Part shown: positions 17,131 through 26,297 of the stretch, in pieces
Layout: each line of letters starts with the position of its first letter
How positions within the stretch are numbered: position 1 is the first letter of the stretch
NCBI RefSeq assembly: GCF_016638705.1
Contig: NZ_CP067341.1
Coordinates: 1,739,501-1,803,500, forward strand
Source: Lysinibacillus agricola
GTDB lineage: Bacteria; Bacillota; Bacilli; Bacillales_A; Planococcaceae
Length of the DNA stretch: 64,000 nucleotides
Direction of reading: 5' to 3'
Position numbers and translations under genes: made by a program
Notes under the pieces: generated by a model
Databases searched by the model: none
Told to the model about the DNA's origin: nothing
What the model saw: the letters and a program-made list of their open reading frames with translations, nothing else

Positions 17131-18267
17131 ATGTCTGAAGAAATGAACTATGCAGAACAAACGTTTAACGAAGGTGATATCGTCAAAGGTATTGCAGAGC
17201 AAGTTGATGAAAAAGCGGTAACTGTTTCAATTCCAGGTGCACCATTCGACGGTATTGTACCAATAAGTGAATTATCAAGCTTACACATTGAAAAAGCGTC
17301 TGACGTAATCTCTGTTGGAGATGAGTTGGAGTTGATGATTACAAAGGTTGAAGAAGAAAACTATGTATTATCAAAACGTAAAGTAGATGCTTTAAAAGCA
17401 TGGGATACACTTGAGCAACAATTCAACGCTGAGGAAGTTTTCGAAGCGGAAGTAAAAGATATTGTTAAAGGTGGTCTTGTCGTAGATTTAGGAGTACGTG
17501 GCTTCGTTCCAGCATCCCTTGTAGAAGACTACTTTGTAGATGATTTTGAAGGTTATAAAGGCAAATCTCTTAGTTTTAAAATTGTCGAGCTTGATAAAGA
17601 TAAAAATCGTTTAATTTTATCACATCGCGCTGTAGTGGAAGCCGAAAAAGCTTCGCAAAAGAAAACGGTCATTGGCCAAATTAAAACTGGCGATGTGTTA
17701 GACGGTAAAGTACAGCGTATTGCATCATTTGGTGCATTCATCGATCTTGGTGGTATTGATGGCCTGGTGCATATTTCACAAGTGTCTCATGAACATGTGA
17801 GTGATGTGAGCGAGGTTTTATCAGAAGGCCAAGAGGTGAAGGTAAAGGTTCTTTCTGTAGACCCAGAAAATGAGCGTATTTCGTTATCCATTAAGGAGAC
17901 GATGCCTGGACCTTGGTCAAACATTGAAGAGCGTGCTGCTAAAGGTACAGTGTTAGATGGAAAAGTAAAACGTCTTACTTCATTCGGAGCATTTGTGGAA
18001 GTTTTCCCAGGTGTAGAAGGTTTAGTGCATATTTCGCAAATCGCGCATAAGCATATTAACACGCCACACGAAGCTTTGAAAGAAGGACAAGAGGTACAGG
18101 TGAAAGTACTTGACGTAAATGCTAAAGAAGGTCGCTTAGCACTAAGCATTAAAGATTTACTTGAAAATCCTGAGGCAGAGGAAGTAATCGACTATGAATT
18201 ACCAGAAGAAAACACAGGCTTCTCTTTCGGTGATGTCATTGGTGATCAACTAAAAAATTTTAAATAA
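17131..18267 (+). CDS. rpsA: S1 RNA-binding protein (ribosomal protein S1 homologue, YpfD)
   Basis: This 378-residue protein carries four S1 domains, each an OB fold, at roughly residues 14-82, 100-168, 187-255 and 272-341. Domains 3 and 4 each contain the classical GKVxRxxSFGAFxxxxxGxxGLVHISQ pattern. It is shorter than the six-domain E. coli S1, as usual in Firmicutes. An acidic tail follows. GAAGGAGGGTTACAT precedes the ATG. It is probably transcribed with or just after cmk. Confidence 0.92.
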   Translation: MSEEMNYAEQTFNEGDIVKGIAEQVDEKAVTVSIPGAPFDGIVPISELSSLHIEKASDVISVGDELELMITKVEEENYVLSKRKVDALKAWDTLEQQFNAEEVFEAEVKDIVKGGLVVDLGVRGFVPASLVEDYFVDDFEGYKGKSLSFKIVELDKDKNRLILSHRAVVEAEKASQKKTVIGQIKTGDVLDGKVQRIASFGAFIDLGGIDGLVHISQVSHEHVSDVSEVLSEGQEVKVKVLSVDPENERISLSIKETMPGPWSNIEERAAKGTVLDGKVKRLTSFGAFVEVFPGVEGLVHISQIAHKHINTPHEALKEGQEVQVKVLDVNAKEGRLALSIKDLLENPEAEEVIDYELPEENTGFSFGDVIGDQLKNFK

Positions 18268-18274
18268 CTAGACA

Positions 18275-18308
18275 AGCGAGGATACAGTTTGTGTCCTCGT
18301 TTTTTTTT
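18275..18308 (+). terminator. terminator of rpsA homologue
   Basis: GCGAGGATAC pairs with GTGTCCTCGT and is followed by eight T. Confidence 0.85.
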
Positions 18309-18320
18309 ATGGAGTCGGCG

Positions 18321-18392
18321 GTGACAGATAGCCCTTCGAACCGCTAGATAGAAGAGGCGAAACGAAGTAAAAAATCTTAAAGTGATGGATAG
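18321..18392 (+). repeat. GATAG-box array 2
   Basis: GATAG boxes stand at 18327, 18347 and 18388. The 41-base gap equals two units with a decayed box between them (AACGAAGTAAAA). It begins about 12 bases after the rpsA terminator, as array 1 does after the ypdA terminator. Confidence 0.65.
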
Positions 18393-18490
18393 AACAATAC
18401 ATAGCGCGCACTTTAATGGATATGATATGATATAATGGCATTTTTCGTGTATAATAGCGAAAGACAAGAAGTTGGAAGGATGAAGTACAG

Positions 18491-19801
18491 ATGACGAAAC
18501 CAGTAGTAGCCATCGTAGGTCGTCCGAACGTAGGTAAGTCGACGATTTTTAATCGTATCGTTGGGGAACGTGTATCGATTGTGGAAGATATTCCAGGGGT
18601 TACACGTGACCGTATTTATAGTTCGGCAGAGTGGTTAACACATGACTTTAATATTATTGATACAGGTGGTATTGAGATTGGGGACGAGCCGTTTTTAGAG
18701 CAAATTCGTCAACAAGCAGAAATTGCCATTGATGAAGCGGACGTTATTATCTTTATGACAAATGGTCGTGAAGGTGTAACAGCTGCTGATGAGCAAGTAG
18801 CAAAAATTTTATACAAAACTAAAAAACCGGTCGTTTTAGCAGTTAATAAAATTGATAATCCAGACATGCGCGAGATGATTTATGATTTCTATGCACTTGG
18901 TTTTGGCGAGCCTTGGCCAATTTCTGGCTCTCACGGCTTAGGTTTAGGGGATTTATTGGATGAATGTGCAAAACATTTCCCTAATGAGGATGAAAATCAA
19001 TATGGAGACGAGGTCATTAAATTCTCGTTAATCGGTCGTCCAAATGTGGGGAAATCATCATTAGTAAATGCATTTTTAGGTCAAGACCGCGTTATTGTTA
19101 GTAACATCGCTGGTACTACTCGAGATGCTATTGACACACCTTATGAGTATGATGATCAGGAGTATGTCATTATTGATACTGCAGGTATGCGGAAAAAAGG
19201 GAAAGTGTATGAAACGACAGAGAAATACTCTGTATTGCGTGCATTACGTGCAATTGAACGCTCTGATGTTGTTTTAGTCGTTCTAAATGCAGAAGAAGGC
19301 ATTCAAGAGCAAGATAAAAAAATTGCAGGCTATGCACACGAAGCAGGAAAAGCTATTGTTATTGTTGTTAATAAATGGGATGCTGTTGAAAAAGACGAAA
19401 AAACAATGAACGTCTTTACACAACAAATTCGTGAGCATTTCTTATTCTTAGATTATGCACCAATTATTTTTGTTTCGGCCAATACAAAGCAACGTGTACA
19501 TCAAATTTTACCGATTATACAACGTGTAAGTGAAAACCATGCAATGCGTATTCAATCATCTATCCTTAATGAAGTGATTGAGGATGCAGTGGCACGCAAC
19601 CCAGCACCAACTGATAAAGGCCGCCGTCTTCGCATCTACTATGCTACCCAAGTTGCGATACAGCCACCTACTTTTGTGGTGTTTGTTAATGAGCCAGAGC
19701 TAATGCATTTCTCTTATGAACGATTTTTAGAAAATCGTATTCGAGAAACATTTGATTTTGAAGGAACGCCAATTCGTTTAATTACCCGTGCTCGTGCTTA
19801 G
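18491..19801 (+). CDS. der: ribosome biogenesis GTPase Der (EngA)
   Basis: This 436-residue protein has two GTPase domains in tandem and a C-terminal KH-like domain. The first domain has [15 protein letters not shown] and NKID; the second has [14 protein letters not shown] and NKWD. Der acts in 50S subunit assembly and is essential in B. subtilis. ATG 18491 follows TGGAAGGATGAAGTACAG. A TATAAT stands upstream near 18450, but I see no good -35 box. Confidence 0.95.
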   Translation: MTKPVVAIVGRPNVGKSTIFNRIVGERVSIVEDIPGVTRDRIYSSAEWLTHDFNIIDTGGIEIGDEPFLEQIRQQAEIAIDEADVIIFMTNGREGVTAADEQVAKILYKTKKPVVLAVNKIDNPDMREMIYDFYALGFGEPWPISGSHGLGLGDLLDECAKHFPNEDENQYGDEVIKFSLIGRPNVGKSSLVNAFLGQDRVIVSNIAGTTRDAIDTPYEYDDQEYVIIDTAGMRKKGKVYETTEKYSVLRALRAIERSDVVLVVLNAEEGIQEQDKKIAGYAHEAGKAIVIVVNKWDAVEKDEKTMNVFTQQIREHFLFLDYAPIIFVSANTKQRVHQILPIIQRVSENHAMRIQSSILNEVIEDAVARNPAPTDKGRRLRIYYATQVAIQPPTFVVFVNEPELMHFSYERFLENRIRETFDFEGTPIRLITRARA

Positions 19802-19820
19802 AAAAAATATACACATACAG

Positions 19821-19859
19821 AACGCCAACCCGACGAAAATTGTTGGGTGGCGTCTTTTT
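19821..19859 (+). terminator. terminator of der
   Basis: AACGCCAACCC pairs with GGGTGGCGTC and is followed by TTTTT. Confidence 0.8.
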
Positions 19860-20006
19860 ACAAGAGAGGAAAGTATAATTTTCTAATGTCTACTATAAGG
19901 TTGCTTTGAAAGGTTACTCGAGTTCAAGTGCATTATCAGTCTTTCTATAGCGTTTATCGTAGCTAAAAAGGGTGAATTGTCTTTTCTTAACAAGGGAGGA
20001 TTTCAA

Positions 20007-21023
20007 ATGGAAAAAGTTTGTGTATTAGGGGCAGGATCGTGGGGGACAGCACTTGCGATGGTACTTGCAGAAAATGGGCATGATACACTTCTATGGACCC
20101 ATCGAAATGATCAAGCTGAAGAAATTAATAACCAGCAGACGAACAGGAAGTATTTACCTGAAACGATACTACCAGCAAATTTGCATGCAACAAGTGATAT
20201 TGCTGAGGCAGTTGCTCATTCAGAGACAATCGTCGTTGCGGTGCCTACTAAGGCTATTCGAGAAGTATGTGAAAAAATGATTACATCACTCGATAAAAAA
20301 GTACTGTTCGTTCATGTATCAAAGGGAATTGAACCCGATACATTAAAACGGATTTCAGAAATTTTAGCGGAAAGTCTACCAGCTGAATATGTAGAAGAAA
20401 TTGTTGTACTTTCAGGTCCAAGTCATGCAGAGGAAGTTGTTTTACATCATCCAACAACTGTAACAGCGGCTTGTGCAAACATTGAAGCTGCAGAAAAAGT
20501 GCAGGATTTATTTATGAACCAATTTTTCCGTGTCTACACAAATGAAGATGTTATCGGCGTAGAAATAGGTGGCGCGTTAAAAAACGTCATTGCGTTAGCC
20601 GCTGGTATTACAGACGGTTTAAATTATGGTGATAATGCCAAAGCGGCACTTATAACTCGAGGATTGGCTGAGATTTCACGCCTTGGTGTCAAAATGGGAG
20701 GAAATCCATTTACATTCTCTGGACTTACAGGCATGGGAGATCTAATTGTAACATGTACAAGCGTACACTCTCGTAATTGGCGCGCAGGTAATTTGCTTGG
20801 GCAAGGTATGAAATTGCCAGAGGTGCTTGATCAAATGGGCATGGTTGTCGAAGGTGTACGCACAACAAAAGCTGCCTATCAATTAGCAGAGAAATATGAC
20901 GTTGCTATGCCAATTTCAACGGAGCTTTATAGTGTTCTATTTAATAATGTAGAACCAAAAATAGCTGTTGATGCATTAATGATGCGTATGAAAAAGCGAG
21001 AAATTGATGACATGATGTACTAA
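20007..21023 (+). CDS. gpsA: glycerol-3-phosphate dehydrogenase [NAD(P)+]
   Basis: This 338-residue enzyme reduces dihydroxyacetone phosphate to sn-glycerol 3-phosphate for phospholipid synthesis. It shows the N-terminal nucleotide motif VLGAGSWGTALA, HVSKGIEP, LSGPSHAEEV and the family signature GGALKNVIALAAGITDGL with its catalytic Lys. ATG 20007 follows AAGGGAGGATTTCA; an in-frame extension back to 19977 is rejected. It follows der, as in B. subtilis. Confidence 0.95.
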   Translation: MEKVCVLGAGSWGTALAMVLAENGHDTLLWTHRNDQAEEINNQQTNRKYLPETILPANLHATSDIAEAVAHSETIVVAVPTKAIREVCEKMITSLDKKVLFVHVSKGIEPDTLKRISEILAESLPAEYVEEIVVLSGPSHAEEVVLHHPTTVTAACANIEAAEKVQDLFMNQFFRVYTNEDVIGVEIGGALKNVIALAAGITDGLNYGDNAKAALITRGLAEISRLGVKMGGNPFTFSGLTGMGDLIVTCTSVHSRNWRAGNLLGQGMKLPEVLDQMGMVVEGVRTTKAAYQLAEKYDVAMPISTELYSVLFNNVEPKIAVDALMMRMKKREIDDMMY

Positions 21024-21067
21024 TAATATATATTTGATTAGTTCTGTCATAAAACGGACATAAATAG

Positions 21068-21109
21068 GGTGTCTCAGAGTATAACTGAGACGCCTTATTG
21101 TATGTTTTT
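21068..21109 (+). terminator. terminator of gpsA
   Basis: GGTGTCTCAG pairs with CTGAGACGCC; the tail TTATTGTATGTTTTTA is only moderately T-rich. Confidence 0.65.
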
Positions 21110-21150
21110 AGTTTGAAGAATCCATAACGTTATAAAGGTTGTCCATTTAA

Positions 21151-21434
21151 CTGCTTTCAGCAAATGTCTTTTGTACCGAAAGCGAAGCGACAGATACAGA
21201 AGTCTCCTACCTCTATAGGTGGGTGATATGATGCGGATTTAAGCTACTTTTCAGCGGGTGTCCAAACACCTGCTGAAATAGAGGAACTCAGTCTAAGAAC
21301 GCCACGTCCTGTGGCAACGACTGAGTGACCAACATCATGTTGGCCCAAAGCCTCCGGCGGATGTCACGGAATCGGAAAGGAGTTCTTTGTGCAAGCACAA
21401 AGCCGATTCCGGACGCAATTATGCGAGGCATAAT
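21151..21434 (+). repeat. family B repeat, copy B3
   Basis: This copy is collinear with B2 at 12689 but lacks B2's extra 70-base hairpin insertion. It runs from CTGCTTTCAGCAAATG to AATTATGCGAGGCATAATTG. The two are nearly identical over GTGTCCAAACACCTGCTG and CCACGTCCTGTGGC, so one is a recent copy or they exchange sequence. It occupies most of the gap between gpsA and yphE. Confidence 0.85.
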
Positions 21435-21533
21435 TGATTGATAGTTATTGGAGAACTGTTTCTTTTTAGCGAAAGCACATAGTATAATATACTTTGATTG
21501 TTTTGTGACATTGAAGAAAGGTGGTTGTCTTGA

Positions 21534-21743
21534 ATGGGTCCGTTATCACATATGCCCGCGCTTGATGTAATGTGGATATCATTTTATTGTATAGGCTCTT
21601 TGATTATATCAGTCGGTTTAATCTATTTAGCTCGTAATAAGGTTTCGAACGGTTTTTTACGTACGATCGTGAATTTATTTGCATACATACTGTTTGGACT
21701 TGGCACATTTTTAATGGTACTTATAGTTGCCACATGGCCATAA
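21534..21743 (+). CDS. yphE: small membrane protein, DUF2768 (YphE-like)
   Basis: This 69-residue protein has two predicted membrane spans (about 12-31 and 42-66) joined by a short ARNKVSNGFLR loop. Size and position between gpsA and a YphF lipoprotein match B. subtilis yphE, of unknown function. ATG 21534 follows GAAAGGTGGTTGTCTTGA. It is probably co-transcribed with yphF, 22 bases downstream. A TATAAT lies near 21483, with no strong -35. Confidence 0.8.
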   Translation: MGPLSHMPALDVMWISFYCIGSLIISVGLIYLARNKVSNGFLRTIVNLFAYILFGLGTFLMVLIVATWP

Positions 21744-21765
21744 AAAATAATGAGGTGGAAGTGAC

Positions 21766-22557
21766 ATGAAAAAACTAAGTGCTTTTCTTTTGGTAATAGC
21801 AACCGCAGTGCTTCTAGTAGGTTGTGCATATCCAGAAGACGAAAAAAGGGCAAAATTAGTGCCTGATGCTGACCAATTAGCTGCAGTTCAGCGTGCGGTT
21901 GATGAATATCGTGAAGCAACTGGTGGGCTAGTTCCAATTAAAAATAGTGAGCTAGATACAGATATCTATATAAAATATTTAATTGATTTTGAAAAACTAA
22001 TGCCTAAATATCTTACACAAATACCTGGAAATGCCTATGAAAAAGGCGGGATTTTCCAATATATTATTTGGGATCCTGAAAATGAAGCTAAAGTAAAATT
22101 AGTAGATTTAAATGCTGCAGAGCGTATCCGTGAAATTAATATTCGTAAAATGTCTACCCAATATTTACCGATAAAGGGTGAAACTTCAGAGAATGTATTT
22201 CAAATTAACTTTGAAGAATTGGGCTATAAAACAGATGTAACCGTGAAAAGTCCCTATTCTGGTGCCGAATTGCCAATGTTTATGACAGGTGATGGCGAGA
22301 TGCATGTCGACTATTTAATTGATTTAGGTCAACTACTAAAAGAAGACAAGCCTGATGTGAAGCCTGGAGATGATATTCGTCAGCTACTTGTCGATAAATA
22401 TCCAGTAGTACCAGCATATTCTGTACCATATACAGTAGATGAAAAAGGTGAGCCAATTTATTTTATGGACGCTTATAATAGTGACGCAAAAAAAGCGAGA
22501 GAAAAAGCTAGAGACAAAGCAATTCAAGAATCTGAAGCCAAAACTAAAAAAGAGTAG
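21766..22557 (+). CDS. yphF: lipoprotein YphF
   Basis: This 263-residue protein has a lipoprotein signal peptide with lipobox LLVGC (Cys about residue 20), so it should be lipid-anchored on the outer membrane face. The mature part has no catalytic motif I recognise and ends in a Lys/Ala/Glu-rich tail. It lies directly before spoIVA, as in B. subtilis; function unknown. ATG 21766 follows TGAGGTGGAAGTGAC. Confidence 0.85.
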   Translation: MKKLSAFLLVIATAVLLVGCAYPEDEKRAKLVPDADQLAAVQRAVDEYREATGGLVPIKNSELDTDIYIKYLIDFEKLMPKYLTQIPGNAYEKGGIFQYIIWDPENEAKVKLVDLNAAERIREINIRKMSTQYLPIKGETSENVFQINFEELGYKTDVTVKSPYSGAELPMFMTGDGEMHVDYLIDLGQLLKEDKPDVKPGDDIRQLLVDKYPVVPAYSVPYTVDEKGEPIYFMDAYNSDAKKAREKARDKAIQESEAKTKKE

Positions 22558-22562
22558 TCAAT

Positions 22563-22593
22563 AAGCTCCTTACATTTGTAAGGGGCTTTTTTT
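22563..22593 (+). terminator. terminator of yphF
   Basis: AAGCTCCTTAC pairs with GTAAGGGGCTT and is followed by TTTTT. It touches the sigma-E-type promoter of spoIVA. Confidence 0.85.
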
Positions 22594-22621
22594 CATATTA
22601 ATCTACCCGCTCGCATATAGT
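22593..22621 (+). promoter_or_regulatory. sigma-E-type promoter of spoIVA
   Basis: TCATATT (22593-22599) and CATATAGT (22614-22621) stand 14 bases apart. They match the mother-cell sigma-E pattern (KMATATT, 13-14 bases, CATACANT) with small deviations, in the expected place 30 bases upstream of spoIVA. Confidence 0.7.
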
Positions 22622-22651
22622 GAAAAAGCGTAGATAAAGGAGGCAGAAACC

Positions 22652-24130
22652 TTGAGTGAAGCAGTATTTAGAGAAATTGCAGAGCGCACAAATGGCGATG
22701 TTTATATTGGTGTTGTCGGTCCAGTACGTGTAGGTAAATCAACATTTGTAAAAAAGGTTATGGAATCGGTCGTGTTACCGAATATTGTGGATGAAACAGA
22801 AAGAATGCGCGCACAAGACGAGTTGCCACAAAGCTCGCCGGGGCCAAACATTATGACTGCTGAGCCGAAGTTTGTGCCTGCTCAAGCAACACGTATTGCG
22901 GTCGGGGATGATGAAATGTCATTCCAAATTCGTTTAGCAGATTGCGTTGGGTATATCATTGAAGGTGCGAAAGGATATGAGGATGAAAATGGGCCGAAAT
23001 ATGTCCATACACCTTGGCACACAGAGCCTATCCCATTCCAAGAAGCGGCGAAAATAGGCACTGATAAAGTTATTCGTGACCATGCCAATATTGGAATTGT
23101 TGTAACAACGGATGGCACGGTGAATGGTATAAGTCGTCGTGCGGCAGAGAAGGCCGAAGAGGAAATTGTTGAACAATTAACTGAAATTGGAAAACCTTTT
23201 GTTGTTGTCTTAAATTGCCAAATGCCTGCGAGGGAAGAAACGGTACAGCTTCGAAATGAGCTATTTGAGCGCTATAATGTGCCAGTAATTGCTACTTCAA
23301 TTGATCAAATGCGCGCATCCGATATTCAGTATATTTTGCAAGAAGCATTATTTGAATTTCCAATTCGAACAATTGAGGTTGAGAAACCAGATTGGTTAGA
23401 TGTTTTAGATGCAACACATCCATTGAACGTAGCACTAATTGATTCGATGGAAGAAGTATTATCATCTATTATGAAAATTAGAGATGTGCAACAGGCGTCA
23501 GATGCCTTTAAAGTTATTGATTTTATTGATCAGAGTGAAGTGGTACATGTGGATGCTGGTGTTGGTACAGCAGTCATTCGAGTGTCATTGCAAGATGAGC
23601 TTTATAAGTCGGTTTGCAATGAATGGCTAGAAGAGCCAATTGAGACGAAGCGAGATTGGCTACTCTTTATTAAAGAGGCAGCAGAAGCAAAAGAGGCGCA
23701 AAAACGCTTTAAAAACGCCATTAATGAAGCAGATTCGACTGGTTATGGTGTAACACTGCCGATGATGCAGGAATTTGAGCCAACAGCACCAGAGCTCATT
23801 AAACAAAATAATTTTTATGGTGTGCGTATGAAGGCAAAGGCACCATCTTATCATATCATTCGAGTAGATATGGAATCAGAATTCGCGCCACTAATAGGCT
23901 CTGAATTCCATAGTCAACAATTACTTAAGGATTTAAATCATGCTTATTTACACGATCGTGACGCATTATGGAGCACACAGCTTTTTGGAACTCCGCTGCA
24001 TGAAGTGTTAAAAGAAGGAATTCGCTATAAAATGGATGCTGTTCCATCTACAGCCAAAAAACGGATGCGACAAACAATTGAACGTATGGTGAACGAAGGT
24101 GATAGAGGATTAGTAACATTTATTTTGTAG
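22652..24130 (+). CDS. spoIVA: spore coat morphogenetic ATPase SpoIVA
   Basis: SpoIVA polymerises with ATP hydrolysis on the outer forespore membrane and forms the basement layer of the coat. The 492-residue length equals the B. subtilis protein. Walker A GPVRVGKST is at residues 23-31, and the C-terminus RQTIERMVNEGDRGLVTFIL is the conserved anchoring end. Translation starts at TTG 22652 after AAAGGAGGCAGAAACC. The upstream promoter is sigma-E-like, as expected for a mother-cell gene. Confidence 0.95.
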   Translation: MSEAVFREIAERTNGDVYIGVVGPVRVGKSTFVKKVMESVVLPNIVDETERMRAQDELPQSSPGPNIMTAEPKFVPAQATRIAVGDDEMSFQIRLADCVGYIIEGAKGYEDENGPKYVHTPWHTEPIPFQEAAKIGTDKVIRDHANIGIVVTTDGTVNGISRRAAEKAEEEIVEQLTEIGKPFVVVLNCQMPAREETVQLRNELFERYNVPVIATSIDQMRASDIQYILQEALFEFPIRTIEVEKPDWLDVLDATHPLNVALIDSMEEVLSSIMKIRDVQQASDAFKVIDFIDQSEVVHVDAGVGTAVIRVSLQDELYKSVCNEWLEEPIETKRDWLLFIKEAAEAKEAQKRFKNAINEADSTGYGVTLPMMQEFEPTAPELIKQNNFYGVRMKAKAPSYHIIRVDMESEFAPLIGSEFHSQQLLKDLNHAYLHDRDALWSTQLFGTPLHEVLKEGIRYKMDAVPSTAKKRMRQTIERMVNEGDRGLVTFIL

Positions 24131-24162
24131 TGAAAAAATGAAAAATAAAGCGCAAAAAAATA

Positions 24163-24209
24163 TCACAGGGCTTTTCGTTTTTTTATGCGAAAAGTCCTGT
24201 TATTTTTGT
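24163..24209 (+). terminator. terminator of spoIVA
   Basis: TCACAGGGCTTTTCG pairs with CGAAAAGTCCTGTTA and is followed by TTTTTG. Confidence 0.75.
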
Positions 24210-24331
24210 TTTTTGGGTGAAAAATTGATTTTTTGGTTATAATCATGAATGAATACAGTTGCGTAGCGGTTTTCTATGTGTTAATCTTTTTACAGAATTG
24301 GTTCATGATCCTTTGAGAGGAGGTGAATGGT

Positions 24332-24604
24332 GTGAATAAAACAGAATTAGTAAACTCTGTTGCTGAAGCTGCAGGTCTTTCTAAAAAAGACGCTTCTAAA
24401 GCAGTTGAAGCTGTATTTGATACAATTCAAGATGCTCTTGCAAAGGGTGACAAAGTACAATTAATTGGTTTTGGTAACTTTGAAGTACGTGAACGTGCGG
24501 CTCGTAAAGGTCGTAACCCACAAACTGGTAAAGAAATCGAAATCGCTGCTAGCAAGGTACCTGCTTTCAAACCAGGTAAAGCGCTTAAAGATGCTGTAAA
24601 ATAA
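24332..24604 (+). CDS. hbs: DNA-binding protein HU
   Basis: This 90-residue nucleoid protein bends DNA. It shows the HU signature [24 protein letters not shown], and the N-terminus [12 protein letters not shown] is the family's standard. GTG 24332 is chosen over the in-frame GTG 24323 because the latter lies inside the strong ribosome site GAGAGGAGGTGA. A TATAAT lies near 24237. It follows spoIVA, as in B. subtilis. Confidence 0.96.
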   Translation: MNKTELVNSVAEAAGLSKKDASKAVEAVFDTIQDALAKGDKVQLIGFGNFEVRERAARKGRNPQTGKEIEIAASKVPAFKPGKALKDAVK

Positions 24605-24624
24605 TACACGTCTAGTAGTTACAT

Positions 24625-24665
24625 AGAGCAGTCTTCATGTTTATAACATGAAGGCTGCTCTTTTT
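24625..24665 (+). terminator. terminator of hbs
   Basis: AGAGCAGTCTTCATG pairs with CATGAAGGCTGCTCT and is followed by TTTTT. Confidence 0.9.
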
Positions 24666-24770
24666 AACTTCATTCTGAAAAGTCGCGCAGATAGCTAAAG
24701 AAGTTAATGGTACATAGAAAGATACAATAAACGTAAGTGTATGCATTATAGATATCATATGCACAATTGA

Positions 24771-25150
24771 GGTCCATCACTAAAAGTTAGGATATAATTT
24801 GTTTAAACTTATGCCATATATTTAGTTGATGGGAGTGGAGGTTGGGCGACTCCTTGGAGCGTAGCGAAGCGGGTAGGGGAATGAAGGCTAAAAGCATCAC
24901 GTCATGTGATAACGCCTTCGTGACCAACATCCTGCTGCCGCTTCGCTTTCGCGCAAAAAAACATCTGTCGCTGCCGCTACGTTGCACTGCGCTTTCGCAC
25001 AGAAAACATTTGCCGCTGCCGCTTCGCTTTTGCGCAAAAGACATCCTGCCGCTGCCGCTTCGCTTTCGCGCAAAAGACATCTGTTGCCCCGACGCCCCTA
25101 GGAAAGCGCCCAGCCGGAACGGAAATCAACCTGACGTTATGGTGATAGCC
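24771..25150 (+). repeat. family A repeat, longest copy A4 with inverted inner module
   Basis: The outer parts run in the usual order from GGTCCATCAC to GGTGATAGCC. Inside, about 24935-25090, are four units related to the 37-bp module (core CGCTTCGCTTTCGC), here in the opposite orientation to the copies at 56034 and 62137. Apparent open frames on both strands across this area come from the repeat period. It fills most of the 712-base hbs-folE gap. Confidence 0.85.
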
Positions 25151-25240
25151 AAAATTTATAAAATATGCTCCAAATTAGAAAGCGTTAAGGGCTATTTTGC
25201 TCATATAGCGTTGAATTTCTTTTGAATCAAGTAAGTCGTT

Positions 25241-25269
25241 TTGCGCTTACCTTTTGGATATGCTACGAT
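25241..25269 (+). promoter_or_regulatory. possible sigma-A promoter of the folE-mtrB operon
   Basis: TTGCGC (25241-25246) and TACGAT (25264-25269) stand 17 bases apart, about 48 bases upstream of folE. It is the best candidate in the gap. Confidence 0.45.
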
Positions 25270-25316
25270 GCATAAGGAAATGTGTAATGTATTGATACGC
25301 AGGAGGGTTTTTACGG

Positions 25317-25886
25317 ATGTCGAATGTTGATTTATTGAAAATAGAGGAAGCAGTAAAAATGATTTTAGAGGCGGTAGGTGAAGATGTAAATCGTGAAGGT
25401 TTACTCGATACACCGAAACGTGTAGCAAAAATGTATGCGGAAATGTTTAGTGGCTTACATGAAGACGCAAAAGATTATTTTAAAACAGTATTTCATGAAG
25501 ATCATGAGGAATTAGTACTTGTAAAGGACATTCCGTTTTATTCGATGTGTGAGCATCATCTAGTACCTTTTTACGGGAAAGCTCATGTAGCCTACATACC
25601 AAACGATGGCATTGTTGCTGGACTAAGTAAATTAGGACGTGCAGTAGAAACCATTGCTCGTCGTCCGCAATTACAAGAGCGTATTACTTCTTCAGTAGCA
25701 AATACAATTATGGAAATGCTCTCTCCTAAAGGTGTTTATGTTGTGATTGAGGCGGAGCATATGTGCATGACTATGCGAGGACTTAAGAAGCCGGGATCTA
25801 AAACTGTGACATCGGTTGCACGTGGTATTTACGAAGAAGATGAAGTAAAACGTAGAGAAGTATTATCATTTATTCAAATGTCTTAA
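25317..25886 (+). CDS. folE: GTP cyclohydrolase I
   Basis: This 189-residue enzyme converts GTP to dihydroneopterin triphosphate, the first step of folate synthesis (mtrA in B. subtilis). It has the zinc-binding Cys/His motif [20 protein letters not shown] and the second Cys in [30 protein letters not shown] precedes the ATG. It forms an operon with mtrB, the arrangement first described in B. subtilis. Confidence 0.96.
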   Translation: MSNVDLLKIEEAVKMILEAVGEDVNREGLLDTPKRVAKMYAEMFSGLHEDAKDYFKTVFHEDHEELVLVKDIPFYSMCEHHLVPFYGKAHVAYIPNDGIVAGLSKLGRAVETIARRPQLQERITSSVANTIMEMLSPKGVYVVIEAEHMCMTMRGLKKPGSKTVTSVARGIYEEDEVKRREVLSFIQMS

Positions 25887-25949
25887 ATTGCATGTCTAAT
25901 TATGTTATGATGGACTAAGAATTTGTCGGATTTAAGGAGTGTACAGATA

Positions 25950-26168
25950 ATGGCACAAGATTATATTATTATTCAAGCAGAGGAAGATGGCGTACATGTA
26001 ATTGGTTTAACGCGAGGTACTGATACAAAGTTCCATCATTCTGAAAAATTAGATGCGGGCGAAGTTATGATTGCTCAATTTACTGAACATACATCTGCTA
26101 TGAAAATTCGCGGAAAAGCACAGATTCATACAGCTCATGGTGTTATAAATAGCGAAGCTAAAAAGTAA
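25950..26168 (+). CDS. mtrB: trp RNA-binding attenuation protein TRAP
   Basis: This 72-residue protein forms 11-mer rings that bind G/UAG repeats in RNA when loaded with tryptophan. The core [22 protein letters not shown] and [19 protein letters not shown] carry the lysine and KxR residues that contact RNA. ATG 25950 follows TTAAGGAGTGTACAGATA; an in-frame extension to 25923 is rejected. It lies 63 bases after folE. No trp structural genes occur in the window. Confidence 0.95.
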   Translation: MAQDYIIIQAEEDGVHVIGLTRGTDTKFHHSEKLDAGEVMIAQFTEHTSAMKIRGKAQIHTAHGVINSEAKK

Positions 26169-26297
26169 GGGCCTATCATGTTGAATGAAGCTGAAAATTT
26201 TTATTCCGAATCGTCGCGTGTGCTATAATGACACAGTAAGCAAGCGTTAGATCATGAAAGCGACTAACGTATTTGAAAGTGAAATGGAGTAAGGTCT

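Noticed and set aside
17787..18149. 120-codon minus-strand frame opposite the S1 protein
   Set aside because: The plus-strand S1 domains are unambiguous; the Ser/Thr/Cys-rich antisense is a codon-bias shadow.
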